A stretch of 64,000 nucleotides of DNA. It comes from Chersky-267 sp963744115 (GTDB lineage: Bacteria; Chloroflexota; Limnocylindria; Limnocylindrales; CSP1-4). Below, in pieces: positions 33,553 through 42,387 of the stretch (positions within the stretch are counted from its first letter, which is position 1; every line of letters begins with the position of its first letter). The position numbers and the translations under genes were made by a program. The notes beneath the pieces are model-generated. The model saw only the letters and a list, made by a program, of their open reading frames with translations, had not been told where the DNA came from and made no database searches. Location of the stretch: the NCBI GenBank assembly GCA_963744115.1, contig CAVUSI010000003.1:496001-560000 (forward strand), read 5' to 3'.

Positions 33553-34233
33553 TCAGGCACACGGCAGCTCGAGGCAGGGGTCGTCGGTCTCGTCCGCGAC
33601 CCCCGCCTCGAGGACCGCGCGCAGGCGGCGAAGCGCGCGCCTCGAGCGCGTCTTGACCGTGCCGATCGGCCAGCCGAGATGGGCCGCGATCTCGGACTGC
33701 GTGAGCCCGTCCCGGTAGGCGAGGAGGATCGCCTGGCGTTCGGGTCCGTCGAGCGTCGCAACCGCCGCGACGATGGCCGCGCGCGTCTCGCTCGATGCCA
33801 GTGCGACCTCGGGTGCCGGTTCCGGCTCGCCGGCCGCCAGGATCTCGCCCGACGCCATCAGCCAGTCGATGGTCGACGCCTCGTCGCGTTCGTCGACGAC
33901 CAGTGCGGACAGCGGGCCGGCCGGCACGCGTCGGGCCGCCGCTCGGACCCGGTCGATCGACCGATTCCGAGCGATCGCGAGCATCCAGCTGATCGCCGTG
34001 CCGAGCGTCGGATCGAACGACTCGGCACGGTTCCACAACGCCAGGAACGTCTCCTGGACGACGTCCTCCGCCGTGCCGCGGTCGCGGCTCACGGTCAGCG
34101 CCACACGAAGGACCGCCGCGGCATGTCGGTCGTACAGCGCCGCGAGGGCTCCCTCGGATCCCTGCGCCACCTGACGAACGAGACCGGCATCCTCCGCGTC
34201 GGTTCCTCGCGCCCGCGCGTGCTCCGTCACCAT
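33553..34233 (-). CDS. ECF sigma factor (SigK/RpoE-like)
   Basis: The sigma-70 family protein has about 226 residues. Region 2 reads ALYDRHAAAVLRVALTVSRD, then AEDVVQETFLALW and AISWMLAIARNRSIDRVR. Region 4 reads LDGPERQAILLAYRDGLTQSE, then IAAHLGWPIGTVKTRSRRALRRLR. A Cys-containing tail (DDPCLELPCA) is unusual and could be redox- or metal-responsive. ATG 34233 has GGTGGAG upstream; an in-frame ATG at 34251 adds six residues. No anti-sigma gene adjoins; the divergent neighbour is a MarR regulator. Confidence 0.9.
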   Translation of the reverse strand: MVTEHARARGTDAEDAGLVRQVAQGSEGALAALYDRHAAAVLRVALTVSRDRGTAEDVVQETFLALWNRAESFDPTLGTAISWMLAIARNRSIDRVRAAARRVPAGPLSALVVDERDEASTIDWLMASGEILAAGEPEPAPEVALASSETRAAIVAAVATLDGPERQAILLAYRDGLTQSEIAAHLGWPIGTVKTRSRRALRRLRAVLEAGVADETDDPCLELPCA

Positions 34234-34268
34234 CCCCCGATTCTCCACCATAACTATCTCGTAGGTAA

Positions 34269-34299
34269 GATACTAATGTAGTATCTCCGAACGGTATAG
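34269..34299 (+). promoter_or_regulatory. Palindromic operator and -10 of the marR gene
   Basis: GATACTA-ATG-TAGTATC (34269-34285) is a perfect 7-bp-arm palindrome. Nine nt downstream is TATAGT (34294-34299), a good -10 that would start transcription at or just before ATG 34308 and give a leaderless mRNA. The position between divergent sigma and MarR genes is what an autoregulatory MarR site would occupy. Confidence 0.6.
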
Positions 34300-34307
34300 T
34301 TGTGGGT

Positions 34308-34811
34308 ATGGAGCGAGACTTCACCGACCACCTCATCGATCGCTGGTCAGCGATCCGACCCGATCTCGGCGTCGCGGACCTCCAGGTGACCGCCCGACTC
34401 GCCAGGCTGGGCCGTCATATCGGGCTCCGCGAGGAGGAGGTCTTCTCGAGGTTCGGGCTCAACCGCGGCGAAGTCGGTCTCCTGAGCGTCCTGCGGATCT
34501 CGGGCCCGCCCCATCGGCTCTCACCGACGCGCCTCCGGAAAGGCCTGATGCTGTCGTCGGCCGGCGTCACGAGCCGGGTGGATCGCCTGGAACGCCGCGG
34601 GCTGCTGACGCGGGTCGCCGATCCCGATGACCGACGTGGCGTCATCGTCGAGCTGACCGACCGGGGCCTCGAGCTGGTGGACGCGGCCGTCGGAGCGAAC
34701 ACCGCGAGCGATCGGCAGCTCCTCGCCCGGCTGGATCCGGATGAGCTCGCGACGCTCGAGACGCTCTTGCGCAAGGTCCTGTCCGGCCTCGAGCTGCCCG
34801 AGGTCGACTGA
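34308..34811 (+). CDS. MarR-family transcriptional regulator
   Basis: A regulator of 167 residues with a winged helix-turn-helix. The recognition region is LSPTRLRKGLMLSSAGVTSRVDRLERRG and the wing is LLTRVADPDDRRGVIVELTDRG. The terminal helices provide the dimer interface. MarR proteins repress until a small ligand or oxidant binds. ATG 34308 is preferred over GTG 34302 because it fits the leaderless start predicted from TATAGT. The likely targets are itself and perhaps the divergent ECF sigma gene. Confidence 0.9.
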   Translation: MERDFTDHLIDRWSAIRPDLGVADLQVTARLARLGRHIGLREEEVFSRFGLNRGEVGLLSVLRISGPPHRLSPTRLRKGLMLSSAGVTSRVDRLERRGLLTRVADPDDRRGVIVELTDRGLELVDAAVGANTASDRQLLARLDPDELATLETLLRKVLSGLELPEVD

Positions 34812-34945
34812 CCCGACGGTCTCCCGCAGCAAAACCGATCGACGGATCGGCGCGTAGGAGTCGATGGCCCAAGGGACCGGAGCAGATCCGCCCGATCGGC
34901 CGTCATCGGGCGTTCCCTGTGCGGAGTGGGAGGCGCCGCGGAGGG

Positions 34946-35197
34946 ATGAGCGTGGCAGCGTGGCCAGGGACCGACCCGACAAGGCAATTGGCTCATGTGC
35001 GCGGACGCATGACCGAGCTCGAGGCGGAGGCGAGCCGTGAGCGGATGGCCAGGGCCGCCGCCGCCCAGGCATCCGCTGCCGGTCCGCGCCTGCGGCTCGG
35101 ACGATGGCTCGTCCGGCTGGGTCAGGCGCTGACCGCGGACCCGGCGTCGGCAGCACCGAGGCCGGCCAGGGCGGCGAGCGACCGACCCGGACGCTGA
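34946..35197 (+). CDS. Small hypothetical protein
   Basis: The product has 83 residues from ATG 34946, with GGAGGG almost abutting the start. It has a short charged helical segment (RMTELEAEASRERMARAAA) followed by an Arg/Ala/Pro-rich tail with one amphipathic piece (LGRWLVRLGQALTA). No family is recognised and the spacing of the ribosome site is poor, so coding status is moderate. Confidence 0.45.
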   Translation: MSVAAWPGTDPTRQLAHVRGRMTELEAEASRERMARAAAAQASAAGPRLRLGRWLVRLGQALTADPASAAPRPARAASDRPGR

Positions 35198-35230
35198 GCC
35201 GGTCGATCCGTCACCGAGCGTCCTACGGGG

Positions 35231-36064
35231 CTACGGCGCGGCGTCGACGCGAGGTGGTCCGGCGGAGATCCGGCGACGGACCGACGCGACGGTCGGTCGC
35301 TCCCAGTCGGCATCGATCCACCAGGTCGCGCCGGCCTCGGCGAAGGGGCGGACGACCTCGGCCGCGTCCTCCCGGTCGGGATCGGTCCGTCCCTGGACGA
35401 CGATGTCGAATGGAGCGTCGGACCCGCGTGTCGGCTTCCGCTCGCGGTCGACGTAGCTCGCGATCGCCCGGATCTCGTCGGCTCGGTCGGTCTGGGTGAC
35501 GATGCCGTCGTAGCGCAGCACCCGGCGCATCGACCGCTCGTTCGGCCACGCTCCGACCACCCAGATGGGGATCCGCGGCGCCTGGACCGGTGTCGGAGAG
35601 AACGTCATCGGATCGAACCGGTAGTGGCGACCGGCGTAGCCGAACGGCCGACCGCTCCACAGGCCCTCGAGGATCTCGAGCGCCTCGTCGAGGAGCTCGG
35701 CTCGGATCCTCGCCTCGGTCGGCTCGCCGACGTTCCCGAACGCGAGGTCGTCGAGGGCCCCGAGGCCGACCGGGACCACCAGGCGGCCGGCCGACAGCCG
35801 GTCGAGTGTCATCGTCTCCCGGGCGAGCTTCCACGGTCGTCGCCGCGACGGCGGCGTCACGATCGCGCCGAGCGTCACCCGCTCGGTGCGCATCGCCATC
35901 GCGGCCATGACCACCCACGGGTCGTAGGTGTCGACCGTCCCGACCGCGATCCCGTCCCAGGTGAAGACGCCGTCCCAGCCCGCGGTCTCCGCCTCGGCCG
36001 CGAGGTCGGCGACCGTCCGTGGGTCGCCGCTCGTGACGATCACGCCGTACTTCACGTCGTCCAC
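35231..36064 (-). CDS. LLM-class (luciferase-like) flavin/F420-dependent oxidoreductase
   Basis: A TIM-barrel oxidoreductase of 277 residues of the bacterial luciferase superfamily. The N-terminus runs YGVIVTSGDPRTVADLAAEAE, then GWDGVFTWD. The core has TERVTLGAIVTPPSRRRPWKLARE, LSAGRLVVPVGLG and EALEILEGLWSG, and IPIWVVGAWPNERSMRR follows. Members use FMNH2 or F420. An F420 link is possible given the DDN-like gene nearby. GTG 36064 is the longest start; a second GTG lies three codons in. Confidence 0.87.
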   Translation of the reverse strand: MDDVKYGVIVTSGDPRTVADLAAEAETAGWDGVFTWDGIAVGTVDTYDPWVVMAAMAMRTERVTLGAIVTPPSRRRPWKLARETMTLDRLSAGRLVVPVGLGALDDLAFGNVGEPTEARIRAELLDEALEILEGLWSGRPFGYAGRHYRFDPMTFSPTPVQAPRIPIWVVGAWPNERSMRRVLRYDGIVTQTDRADEIRAIASYVDRERKPTRGSDAPFDIVVQGRTDPDREDAAEVVRPFAEAGATWWIDADWERPTVASVRRRISAGPPRVDAAP

Positions 36065-36261
36065 CGGTCAGCCACGATCGCCGAGGCGATCCAGCCGCCG
36101 CGGGAGGGCTTCGGAGCCATCCGCGCACCCGGTGATCGTCGGCCGATGATCTGACCTTCCGACCGCCGCGACGGGCACGACGGCCCTTGCTCGCCAGGCC
36201 TGCTTCGACCGAGGATCGATCCGAAGGCCGGCTGGCGCCCGCCTCGATAGGGAGACCGGCC

Positions 36262-36729
36262 ATGACTGCCCACCCGATGTCCGATCACGCCGCCCGATCG
36301 ATCCCACGACCCGAGCTTCACCTGGCCGGCAAGGTGTGCATCACCGTCCTCGTGCTCCTCGGCGTCGGCGCACTGGCGGGCGGCATCGCGCTCCTGGCGA
36401 AGCCGGATGGGAGCGTGATGAAGTTCGACACGGCGCTGCTCGCTGGCAGCCCGTTCACCGACTTCGCGATCCCAGGACTGATCCTGGGCGGGCTCTTCGG
36501 GGTCGGCTCGTTCGTCGTCGCCGGGATGGGCGTCGCCCGGTTGCGCGCAGCCCCATTCCTGGCCTTCGCCATCGGCGTTGGCCAGATGATCTGGATCGTC
36601 GTCGAGCTCGGGATCATCAGGGAGCTCAGCTTCCTCCACCCGCTGTGCTTCGGCCTCGGCCTGGTCATCGTCGCCTCCGCTGTGCCGTGGGGCTGGCCGA
36701 CCTTCCAGGGATGGCGCGCGGCTCACTGA
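36262..36729 (+). CDS. Four-helix membrane protein of unknown function
   Basis: The product has 155 residues from ATG 36262, with GGAG upstream. After a polar N-terminus it has four hydrophobic helices (VCITVLVLLGVGALAGGIAL; LILGGLFGVGSFVVAGMGV; FLAFAIGVGQMIWIVVELGI; LCFGLGLVIVASAVPWGW). The FTDFAIPGL and AKPDGS loops are typical of a small family of uncharacterised actinobacterial/Chloroflexota membrane proteins. The function is unknown. It ends 9 nt from the stop of the convergent esterase. Confidence 0.75.
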   Translation: MTAHPMSDHAARSIPRPELHLAGKVCITVLVLLGVGALAGGIALLAKPDGSVMKFDTALLAGSPFTDFAIPGLILGGLFGVGSFVVAGMGVARLRAAPFLAFAIGVGQMIWIVVELGIIRELSFLHPLCFGLGLVIVASAVPWGWPTFQGWRAAH

Positions 36730-36738
36730 TCTCCCCGG

Positions 36739-37710
36739 TCAGTCGCCGACACGCTCCGCCAGCCAGCGCAGCTGGGCGACCTCGTGGAACCCCTCGCCGC
36801 CCTCGTGATCGTTGAACGGATACTCGCGGATCTCCTTGGGGCCGCCGTAGTGGTTGAACGCCGCGTAGACCGTTGACGGGGGACAGGTCTCGTCCATCAG
36901 CCCGACCGAGAAGAGCGCCGGTGCGCGGGCCCGCCGAGCCAGCACGGCGACATCGAAGTAGGCGAGGGTGGACATGACCCGGTCGACGTGGTCGCGGTGC
37001 GCCTTGAGGTAGCGAGCGATCTCCCCGTAGGGATCTTCGTCCGTGAGGGTGATCGCGCGGGGGAAGTCGCTCAGGAACGGCACATCCGGCATGACCCCGA
37101 TGAGTCCGTCGACGAGGCTCGCCGCGGCAAGGCTCAGTCCGCCACCCTGGCTGGATCCGGTCACGGCCACGCGCCTCGGATCGACCGCCGGATGGCTCTG
37201 GACCGCCTCGGTCGCGCGAATCGCATCGGTGTAGAGCCGCCGGTAGTAGTACGACGCCGGATCCAGGATCCCCTGGGTCATGAAGCCGGGGTGGGCCGGG
37301 TCGCCGGTCACGTCGCGGTCCGGGGTGTCGCCGACGGCCCAGGTCGAGCCCTGTCCGCGCGTGTCCATCACCGCGTGCGCGTACCCGGCCACGGCCCACA
37401 TCACCCGTTCGTGAGCGAGCCCGCGCCCGCCGCCGTAGCCGAGGTACTCGACGACCGCCGGGAGCGGTCCCCGGCGATGGCGCGGCAGGTGGAGCCAGCC
37501 GCGGATCGGCGATCCGCCGAAGCCGGCGAAGGTGACATCGTGCGTCTCGATCTCGGCCAGACCGCTGTCGACCGGCGTGAACGTCGCGGCGAGCTCGTGC
37601 GATCGAGCCTCGGCGAGCGTCGTCGACCAGAACCGGTCGAGGTCCTCCGGCACCGGCAGGTCCGGGGCGTACGCGCGTAGCTCGGGGAGCCGAAGGTCGA
37701 ACTGGGGCAC
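36739..37710 (-). CDS. Acetyl xylan esterase / cephalosporin-C deacetylase family hydrolase
   Basis: An alpha/beta hydrolase of 323 residues of the AXE1 family. The nucleophile elbow is GSSQGGG (about residue 181), the oxyanion-type segment is YLGYGGGRG and the late acid/base elements are LMDETCPPSTVYAAFNHY and DHEGG. It removes acetyl groups from xylan fragments or related sugars and is cytoplasmic by the lack of a signal peptide. GTG 37710 follows GGAGAGA. It is divergent from the lyxose isomerase-like gene, a natural pairing for hemicellulose sugar use. Confidence 0.9.
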   Translation of the reverse strand: MPQFDLRLPELRAYAPDLPVPEDLDRFWSTTLAEARSHELAATFTPVDSGLAEIETHDVTFAGFGGSPIRGWLHLPRHRRGPLPAVVEYLGYGGGRGLAHERVMWAVAGYAHAVMDTRGQGSTWAVGDTPDRDVTGDPAHPGFMTQGILDPASYYYRRLYTDAIRATEAVQSHPAVDPRRVAVTGSSQGGGLSLAAASLVDGLIGVMPDVPFLSDFPRAITLTDEDPYGEIARYLKAHRDHVDRVMSTLAYFDVAVLARRARAPALFSVGLMDETCPPSTVYAAFNHYGGPKEIREYPFNDHEGGEGFHEVAQLRWLAERVGD

Positions 37711-37809
37711 GATCGATCTCTCCAGGCGGTGCTTGTCGACGGGTCGAATCGGCGTGAGGAAAGGATAAGGTTCCAGGTTCAGGGGACGCACGGGAGGCCT
37801 GCCGACACC

Positions 37810-38376
37810 ATGCTGACCATCGCCCAGATCGAGGATGCGCGCGAGCGCACGGCCGCGGTCCTCGAGGCTGCCGGAGTCGCCCTCACCGCGAACGAGCGAG
37901 CCTCGATCGAGATCGCCGACTTCGGACTCGGCGTGCTCGACGAGATCGGCCTGCAGCTGGTCGTCTACGTCAACACCGAGCGGGTCTGCGCGAAGGAGAT
38001 CGTCCTGTTCCCGGGCCAGACATGCGCCGAGCATCGTCATCCGCCGTTCGGTGGGACGCCCGGCAAGGAGGAGACGTTCCGGGTCCGGTCCGGCCTCGTG
38101 TTCCTCCACGTGGAGGGGCAAGCGACCACCGACCCGCGGGCTCGGCCGGCGCGCGCCGATCGGGCCGTCTACACCGCCGCGCGAGAGATCGTGCTCGGTC
38201 CGGGCGAGCAGCACACGGTCCCGCCGGACACGCTCCATTGGTTCCAGGCGGGCCCCGAGGGCGCGATCGTATCGGAGTTCTCGACCCGGAGCCGAGACGA
38301 TCTCGACGTCTTCACCGACCCCGAGGTCATCCGGGCCACGATCGTGGCCGAGGAGCGCCCTCAGCCACGACCCTGA
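37810..38376 (+). CDS. D-lyxose isomerase-like cupin sugar isomerase
   Basis: A cupin of 188 residues resembling D-lyxose/D-mannose ketol-isomerases. The metal site EHRHPPFGGTPGKEETFRV has two His and a Glu in the family pattern, and a second His lies in PPDTLHWFQAG. The ending VSEFSTRSRDDLDVFTDPEV also fits. It would interconvert lyxose with xylulose or mannose with fructose, which links to the fructokinase in this window. ATG 37810 has GGGAGG at a slightly long spacing. Confidence 0.85.
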   Translation: MLTIAQIEDARERTAAVLEAAGVALTANERASIEIADFGLGVLDEIGLQLVVYVNTERVCAKEIVLFPGQTCAEHRHPPFGGTPGKEETFRVRSGLVFLHVEGQATTDPRARPARADRAVYTAAREIVLGPGEQHTVPPDTLHWFQAGPEGAIVSEFSTRSRDDLDVFTDPEVIRATIVAEERPQPRP

Positions 38377-38414
38377 TCCCGGGACGGGCCGACCCCTGGT
38401 CGTCCCGACGCGCC

Positions 38415-39410
38415 TTACGTACCCAGGGCGAAGACGAGGGTCCCCTGGTCGACGGTCGTGATCGTCAGCTGGCCGTTGGCGATCGCATAGCTGGCGGCAT
38501 TGCTCATGGCGAGGATGTACAGGTCCCCGAGTGAGCCTTCCGCACAGGCGACGATCGTCGACGGACCGGGCGTGATGGTCAGGCCGCCGGCGGACGTCGC
38601 TGTCCACTTGCCCGCGACCGTGTTGCAGTCGGCCTTCGCGTTGAATGTGCCGTCGGTGTTGAACTGGAGGGTGTAGTTCTTCTGCTGGTCGGCCGGGACG
38701 ACGCCCTGGAACGCGGGCGTCTTCATGGTGAGCGCGGTCAGCTGCCAGAGCTTGCCGGTCAGGTCGGCACCCGGGGACGGCGTCGGTGCCGGCGTCGGAG
38801 CGGTCGTCGGAGCCGGCGTCGCGGTGGGCGCGGTCGTCGGAGCCGAGGTCGGGCCGGTCGTGGGCTTGGCCGTCGGCGACGGCGTCGGCGAAGGCGTCGG
38901 CTTCGGCGTCGGGCTGGCGGTCGGCTTGGGAGTCGGGGTCGCCGTGGCAGCCGCTGCCGCACTCGTCGTCGGGGCGACGGATGGCACGGCCGCGCCGGTC
39001 ACGAAGCTCAGGATGCCGCCGTCGTCGAGGTCGATCGTCAGCTGGTCGCCCGCGACCGCGTAGGACTTCGACCTGGCCAGGGCGAACGCGAACAGGTCGC
39101 CGTACGAGCCCTCCGGGCAGGCCACCAACGTCGACGGGCCAAGCGTGATCGTGAGGCTCGTGCCGCTCGTCTTGTACGAACCCGACACGACGTTGCAATC
39201 GGCCACGGCGTTGAACGACCCGTCCTTGTTGAAGGTGATCGTGTACTTCGACTGGTCTGCCGCCGGCACCACACCCTGGAATGCCGGGACCTTCTCGGAG
39301 ATCGCGGTCAGCTGCCAGGTCTTGCCGGTCAGGTCGCTGGAACTGTTCCCGCAGGCTGCAGCGATCACCGTCACGGCGACGGCGAGCGCGGCGAGCGTGA
39401 GCTTTCGCAT
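38415..39410 (-). CDS. Lipoprotein with two META (DUF306) domains
   Basis: A lipoprotein of 331 residues. The signal ends in VIAAACGNSS. Two META/HslJ-like domains of about 110 residues each are homologous to one another: LTGKTWQLTAISEKVPAFQG and LTGKLWQLTALTMKTPAFQG open them, and each has an ADCN and a VAC(P/A)EGS segment with paired Cys. A linker of about 60 residues of Pro/Thr/Ala repeats joins them. META-domain proteins are envelope proteins linked to stress or motility; the role here is unknown. The duplication is internal. Confidence 0.87.
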   Translation of the reverse strand: MRKLTLAALAVAVTVIAAACGNSSSDLTGKTWQLTAISEKVPAFQGVVPAADQSKYTITFNKDGSFNAVADCNVVSGSYKTSGTSLTITLGPSTLVACPEGSYGDLFAFALARSKSYAVAGDQLTIDLDDGGILSFVTGAAVPSVAPTTSAAAAATATPTPKPTASPTPKPTPSPTPSPTAKPTTGPTSAPTTAPTATPAPTTAPTPAPTPSPGADLTGKLWQLTALTMKTPAFQGVVPADQQKNYTLQFNTDGTFNAKADCNTVAGKWTATSAGGLTITPGPSTIVACAEGSLGDLYILAMSNAASYAIANGQLTITTVDQGTLVFALGT

Positions 39411-39614
39411 CGGACTCCCTTCAACGAGCGCCCGGCGTCGGATGCCATCGGAGGCGCCTGCGGCATCCTAGCGGAAGCTGGCGATGTCGGTGGTCGTGTG
39501 TCTGCCGGACGTGCTGCGGGGACGCTCGACCCGGGCGTCCGACGGCGCGCTACGATCGGCCTCCACGGCCGGCGCGATCGGACGTGTCAGGCCCCGCAGG
39601 AGCCGTACCCCACG

Positions 39615-40850
39615 ATGAAGGTCCTGGTCGCCGACCCGTTCGAAGCCTCCGGCCTGGAGGGTCTCGCCGCCGCCGGCTGCGAGGTGATCTTCGATCCGAT
39701 GCTCAAGGACGATGCCCTGGCCGACGCACTCGCCACGAGTCGGGCGGACGTCCTCGTGGTCCGGTCCACCCAGGTCACCGCGACGATGATGGACGGCGAC
39801 CTGTCGCTGATCGTCCGAGCGGGCGCGGGCTACAACACGATCGACGTCGGGGCGGCGTCGGCACGCGGGATCTATGTCTCGAACTGCCCCGGCAAGAACG
39901 CGATCGCCGTGGCCGAGCTCGCCGTCGGACTCATCCTCAGCCTCGACCGGCGGATCCCGGACAACGTGGCGGCGCTGCGCGCCGGTCGCTGGGACAAGAA
40001 GGAGTTCTCGCGGGCGCGCGGGCTCCACGGCCGGACCCTCGGGTTGCTGGGGTTCGGCAACATCGCCCAGGAGGTCGCTCGGCGGGCCCATGCGTTCGGG
40101 ATGGACATCGTCATCTGGTCGAGGCGGTTCGAGGACGATCCCGGCGCCGACCTGGCGGCCTACGGGTTCGAGACGGCCGGCCGCCGGCCGACGGTCGAGA
40201 TCGTCGGGACGCCGGGTGAGGTGGCGGATCGGGCCGACGTCCTGAGCGTCCACGTCGCGCTCGGCCCCGAGACGGGGGGACTGGTCGGTGCGGCGCTCCT
40301 CGGTCGCCTCCGACCGGGTGCGTCGTTCATCAACACGTCGCGGGCCGAGGTCGTCGACCACGACGCCCTGGCCCAGGTCATCCGCGATCGCGGCATCCGC
40401 GTGGGACTCGATGTCTTCCCGGGCGAGCCGGCCTCGGGGACGGCCGAGTTCGATCTGCCCCTCCTCCAGGCGCCCGGCGTGTACGGGACCCACCACATCG
40501 GGGCATCCACCGAACAGGCGCAGGAAGCGGTGGCAGCCGAGACCGTTCGGATCATCCGCACCTACAAGGAGACGGGTCGGGTCCCGAACGTCGTCAACCT
40601 GACCCACCGGACGCCGGCGACCCACATGCTCGTGGTCCGCCACCGGAACCGCCCGGGGGTGCTCGCCCACGTGTTCGACGTCCTGCGGGCCGACGGGATC
40701 AACGTGCTCGAGACCGAGAACACGATCTTCGAGGACGCCGAGGCGGCGGTGGCGCGGATCAACATCGACGGCCCGCTGTCAGCCGTGCAGCTCGAGTCGA
40801 TCCGGGCCGGCAACGAGCACATCATCAGCCTTCAGCTGGTCACGCTCTGA
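39615..40850 (+). CDS. serA: D-3-phosphoglycerate dehydrogenase
   Basis: The enzyme (411 residues) makes 3-phosphohydroxypyruvate, the first step of serine synthesis. The NAD site is LGLLGFGNIAQEVARRA. The catalytic triad lies in INTSRAEVVD (Arg), LDVFPGEPA (Glu) and YGTHHIGAS (His). A C-terminal ACT-type domain (LVVRHRNRPGVLAHVFDVL) suggests serine feedback or oligomer control. ATG 39615 has GGAG a little far upstream and TACGAT (-10-like) near 39549. No other serine-pathway gene is next to it. Confidence 0.9.
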   Translation: MKVLVADPFEASGLEGLAAAGCEVIFDPMLKDDALADALATSRADVLVVRSTQVTATMMDGDLSLIVRAGAGYNTIDVGAASARGIYVSNCPGKNAIAVAELAVGLILSLDRRIPDNVAALRAGRWDKKEFSRARGLHGRTLGLLGFGNIAQEVARRAHAFGMDIVIWSRRFEDDPGADLAAYGFETAGRRPTVEIVGTPGEVADRADVLSVHVALGPETGGLVGAALLGRLRPGASFINTSRAEVVDHDALAQVIRDRGIRVGLDVFPGEPASGTAEFDLPLLQAPGVYGTHHIGASTEQAQEAVAAETVRIIRTYKETGRVPNVVNLTHRTPATHMLVVRHRNRPGVLAHVFDVLRADGINVLETENTIFEDAEAAVARINIDGPLSAVQLESIRAGNEHIISLQLVTL

Positions 40851-40958
40851 CCCGCTCTCGGGTCGCCGCCGGGGCCTCGGGACGCTACCGAGTGGCTGCT
40901 ATGATGCGGCGACCATCACCGAAGTTCGGGAGCGATGGCAGAGGGAGGCTCACGCTAC

Positions 40959-41519
40959 ATGCAACGACCTATCGGCGTAACCCTGCTGGCCCTGGGAGCT
41001 GGGCTCGCCGGGCTCTACGAGATCTGGCGGGCCCTGGTATTCATGGGCATCGTCAACTTCACCTTCGTCGGCAAGTCCGTCTCGTTCTCGGGAAACGCGC
41101 AGTGGGGTCAGGCCATCTGGGCACTGATCATCGCCGCGATCTGGTTCTGGGTGGCCGAAGGGTTCTGGAACGTCCGCGCCTACGCGTGGAGCTTCGGCAT
41201 CTTCATCAGCATCTTCACCCTGATCTTCGGCTTCATGGCGCTCCTGTTCGGGTCGTCCGTCGAGGCCGAGTCGGTCCCGTGGTTCCTGGCCCTGGTGATC
41301 TACATGTACCTGAACTACCCGGGCGTCCGGGACCACTTCGTCGAGAAGGAGATGTCGCTCCTGACGCCGGAGCAGCGAACGGCACTCGCCCAGGTCCAGG
41401 CGGCCAATGAGGCCGCGGCAAAGGCGATGGCGACCCCCGCCGCCCCGGCCCAGGCTCCGGCCGCTCCGACCCAGACCCCGCCCGCGCCGCCGGCCCCGCC
41501 GAGCGCACCCTCCAGCTAG
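40959..41519 (+). CDS. Four-helix membrane protein with Pro/Ala tail
   Basis: A protein of 186 residues from ATG 40959, preceded by GGGAGG; ATG 40935 would add eight residues and lacks a spaced site. Four helices occupy about residues 5-115 (GVTLLALGAGLAGLYEIW; WALIIAAIWFWVAEGFW; FGIFISIFTLIFGFMALL; VPWFLALVIYMYLNYPGV). A short helical segment and an Ala/Pro/Gln tail follow. The family is unknown but of a kind common in Chloroflexota. TATGAT at 40900-40905 may be its -10. Confidence 0.75.
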   Translation: MQRPIGVTLLALGAGLAGLYEIWRALVFMGIVNFTFVGKSVSFSGNAQWGQAIWALIIAAIWFWVAEGFWNVRAYAWSFGIFISIFTLIFGFMALLFGSSVEAESVPWFLALVIYMYLNYPGVRDHFVEKEMSLLTPEQRTALAQVQAANEAAAKAMATPAAPAQAPAAPTQTPPAPPAPPSAPSS

Positions 41520-41575
41520 TCGGCGGCGGCGGTCCGAGCCCCGTCGGGCCGGATCCGCCGACCGCTACCGCGACT

Positions 41576-41607
41576 CGAGACCGATCGGCGCGCGCCGGTC
41601 GGTCTCG
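41576..41607 (+). terminator. 15-pair hairpin downstream of the four-helix membrane protein
   Basis: CGAGACCGATCGGCG (41576-41590) pairs with CGCCGGTCGGTCTCG (41593-41607) with one G-T wobble; the tip would open to a four-base loop. It lies 57 nt after the stop at 41519 and before the LUD gene promoter region. No T-tract follows. Confidence 0.65.
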
Positions 41608-41668
41608 TCGCGTCCGCCCGCGCCCACCGAGGACCCGTCGGCCCTGCCGTTTCGTCGGTCGTGGTATC

Positions 41669-41682
41669 GTTGCTTCAGCAAC
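41669..41682 (+). promoter_or_regulatory. Small dyad GTTGC-TTCA-GCAAC upstream of the LUD gene
   Basis: The 5-bp arms of this dyad overlap a TATCGT hexamer (41665-41670) 30 nt before the ATG at 41700. Position and size fit an operator of a MarR- or GntR-type repressor, but the arms are short. Confidence 0.35.
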
Positions 41683-41699
41683 TACCAGAGAGGCCGACC

Positions 41700-42323
41700 A
41701 TGACCGCCGATACAGCGTCGCGAGCGCCGAGCACCCAGGTCGATCCCGTCGAATGGGTGGCCGCCGCGCTCCGTTCGCACAACATCGAGGCGGTCGTCGT
41801 CGATACCGGCGACCAGGCTCGCGACCTCGTCCTCGAGCTGATCCCAGCGGGTGCCGAGGTCCACTCCGGCAAGTCACGGACCCTCGAGCAGATCGGCCTG
41901 TACGACGAGCTGATGACGTCGGGCCGCTACGACGCGATCCGACCGAGGCTTGCCACGATGGACCGAGCGACGCAGGGCCGCGAGATCCGCAAGATGACGT
42001 CGGCTCCGGACTTCATGCTCGGGAGCGTCGCCGCCGTCACCGAGGCCGGGGCCCTGGTGTCCGCCTCGGCCACCGGCAGCCAGCTCGGGGCATATGCCGC
42101 CGGGGCAGGTCGGTTGATCCTGGTCGTCGGCAGTCAGAAGATCGTGCCCGACCTCGACGCCGCGCTGCGGCGGATCGACGAGGTCGTCTTCCCGTGGGAG
42201 AACGAGCAGGTCCGGACGAAGCTCGGGGTCGACACCGCCCTGGAGAAGGTCCTCGTCATGTACGGCGAATGGCGCGCAGGGCGAACGACCGTCGTCCTCG
42301 TTCGGGAGCCGGTCGGCATCTGA
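41700..42323 (+). CDS. LUD-domain protein (LutC/YkgG-like)
   Basis: A protein of 207 residues of the LUD (DUF162) superfamily. Typical segments are EVHSGKSRTLEQIGLYDEL, then FMLGSVAAVTEAGALVSASATGSQLG, RLILVVGSQKIV and a late RTTVVLV strand. LutC is part of the LutABC lactate-oxidation complex; single LUD proteins are of uncertain role. Neither lutA nor lutB is nearby, though ldh lies in the window. GAGAGG precedes ATG 41700. Confidence 0.87.
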   Translation: MTADTASRAPSTQVDPVEWVAAALRSHNIEAVVVDTGDQARDLVLELIPAGAEVHSGKSRTLEQIGLYDELMTSGRYDAIRPRLATMDRATQGREIRKMTSAPDFMLGSVAAVTEAGALVSASATGSQLGAYAAGAGRLILVVGSQKIVPDLDAALRRIDEVVFPWENEQVRTKLGVDTALEKVLVMYGEWRAGRTTVVLVREPVGI

Positions 42324-42387
42324 TCCGCGGAGCCGGTACGGCGCGCGGACGCCGCTGCGCGGGCGCCCGGGCGTTCCACCCCGCAGG

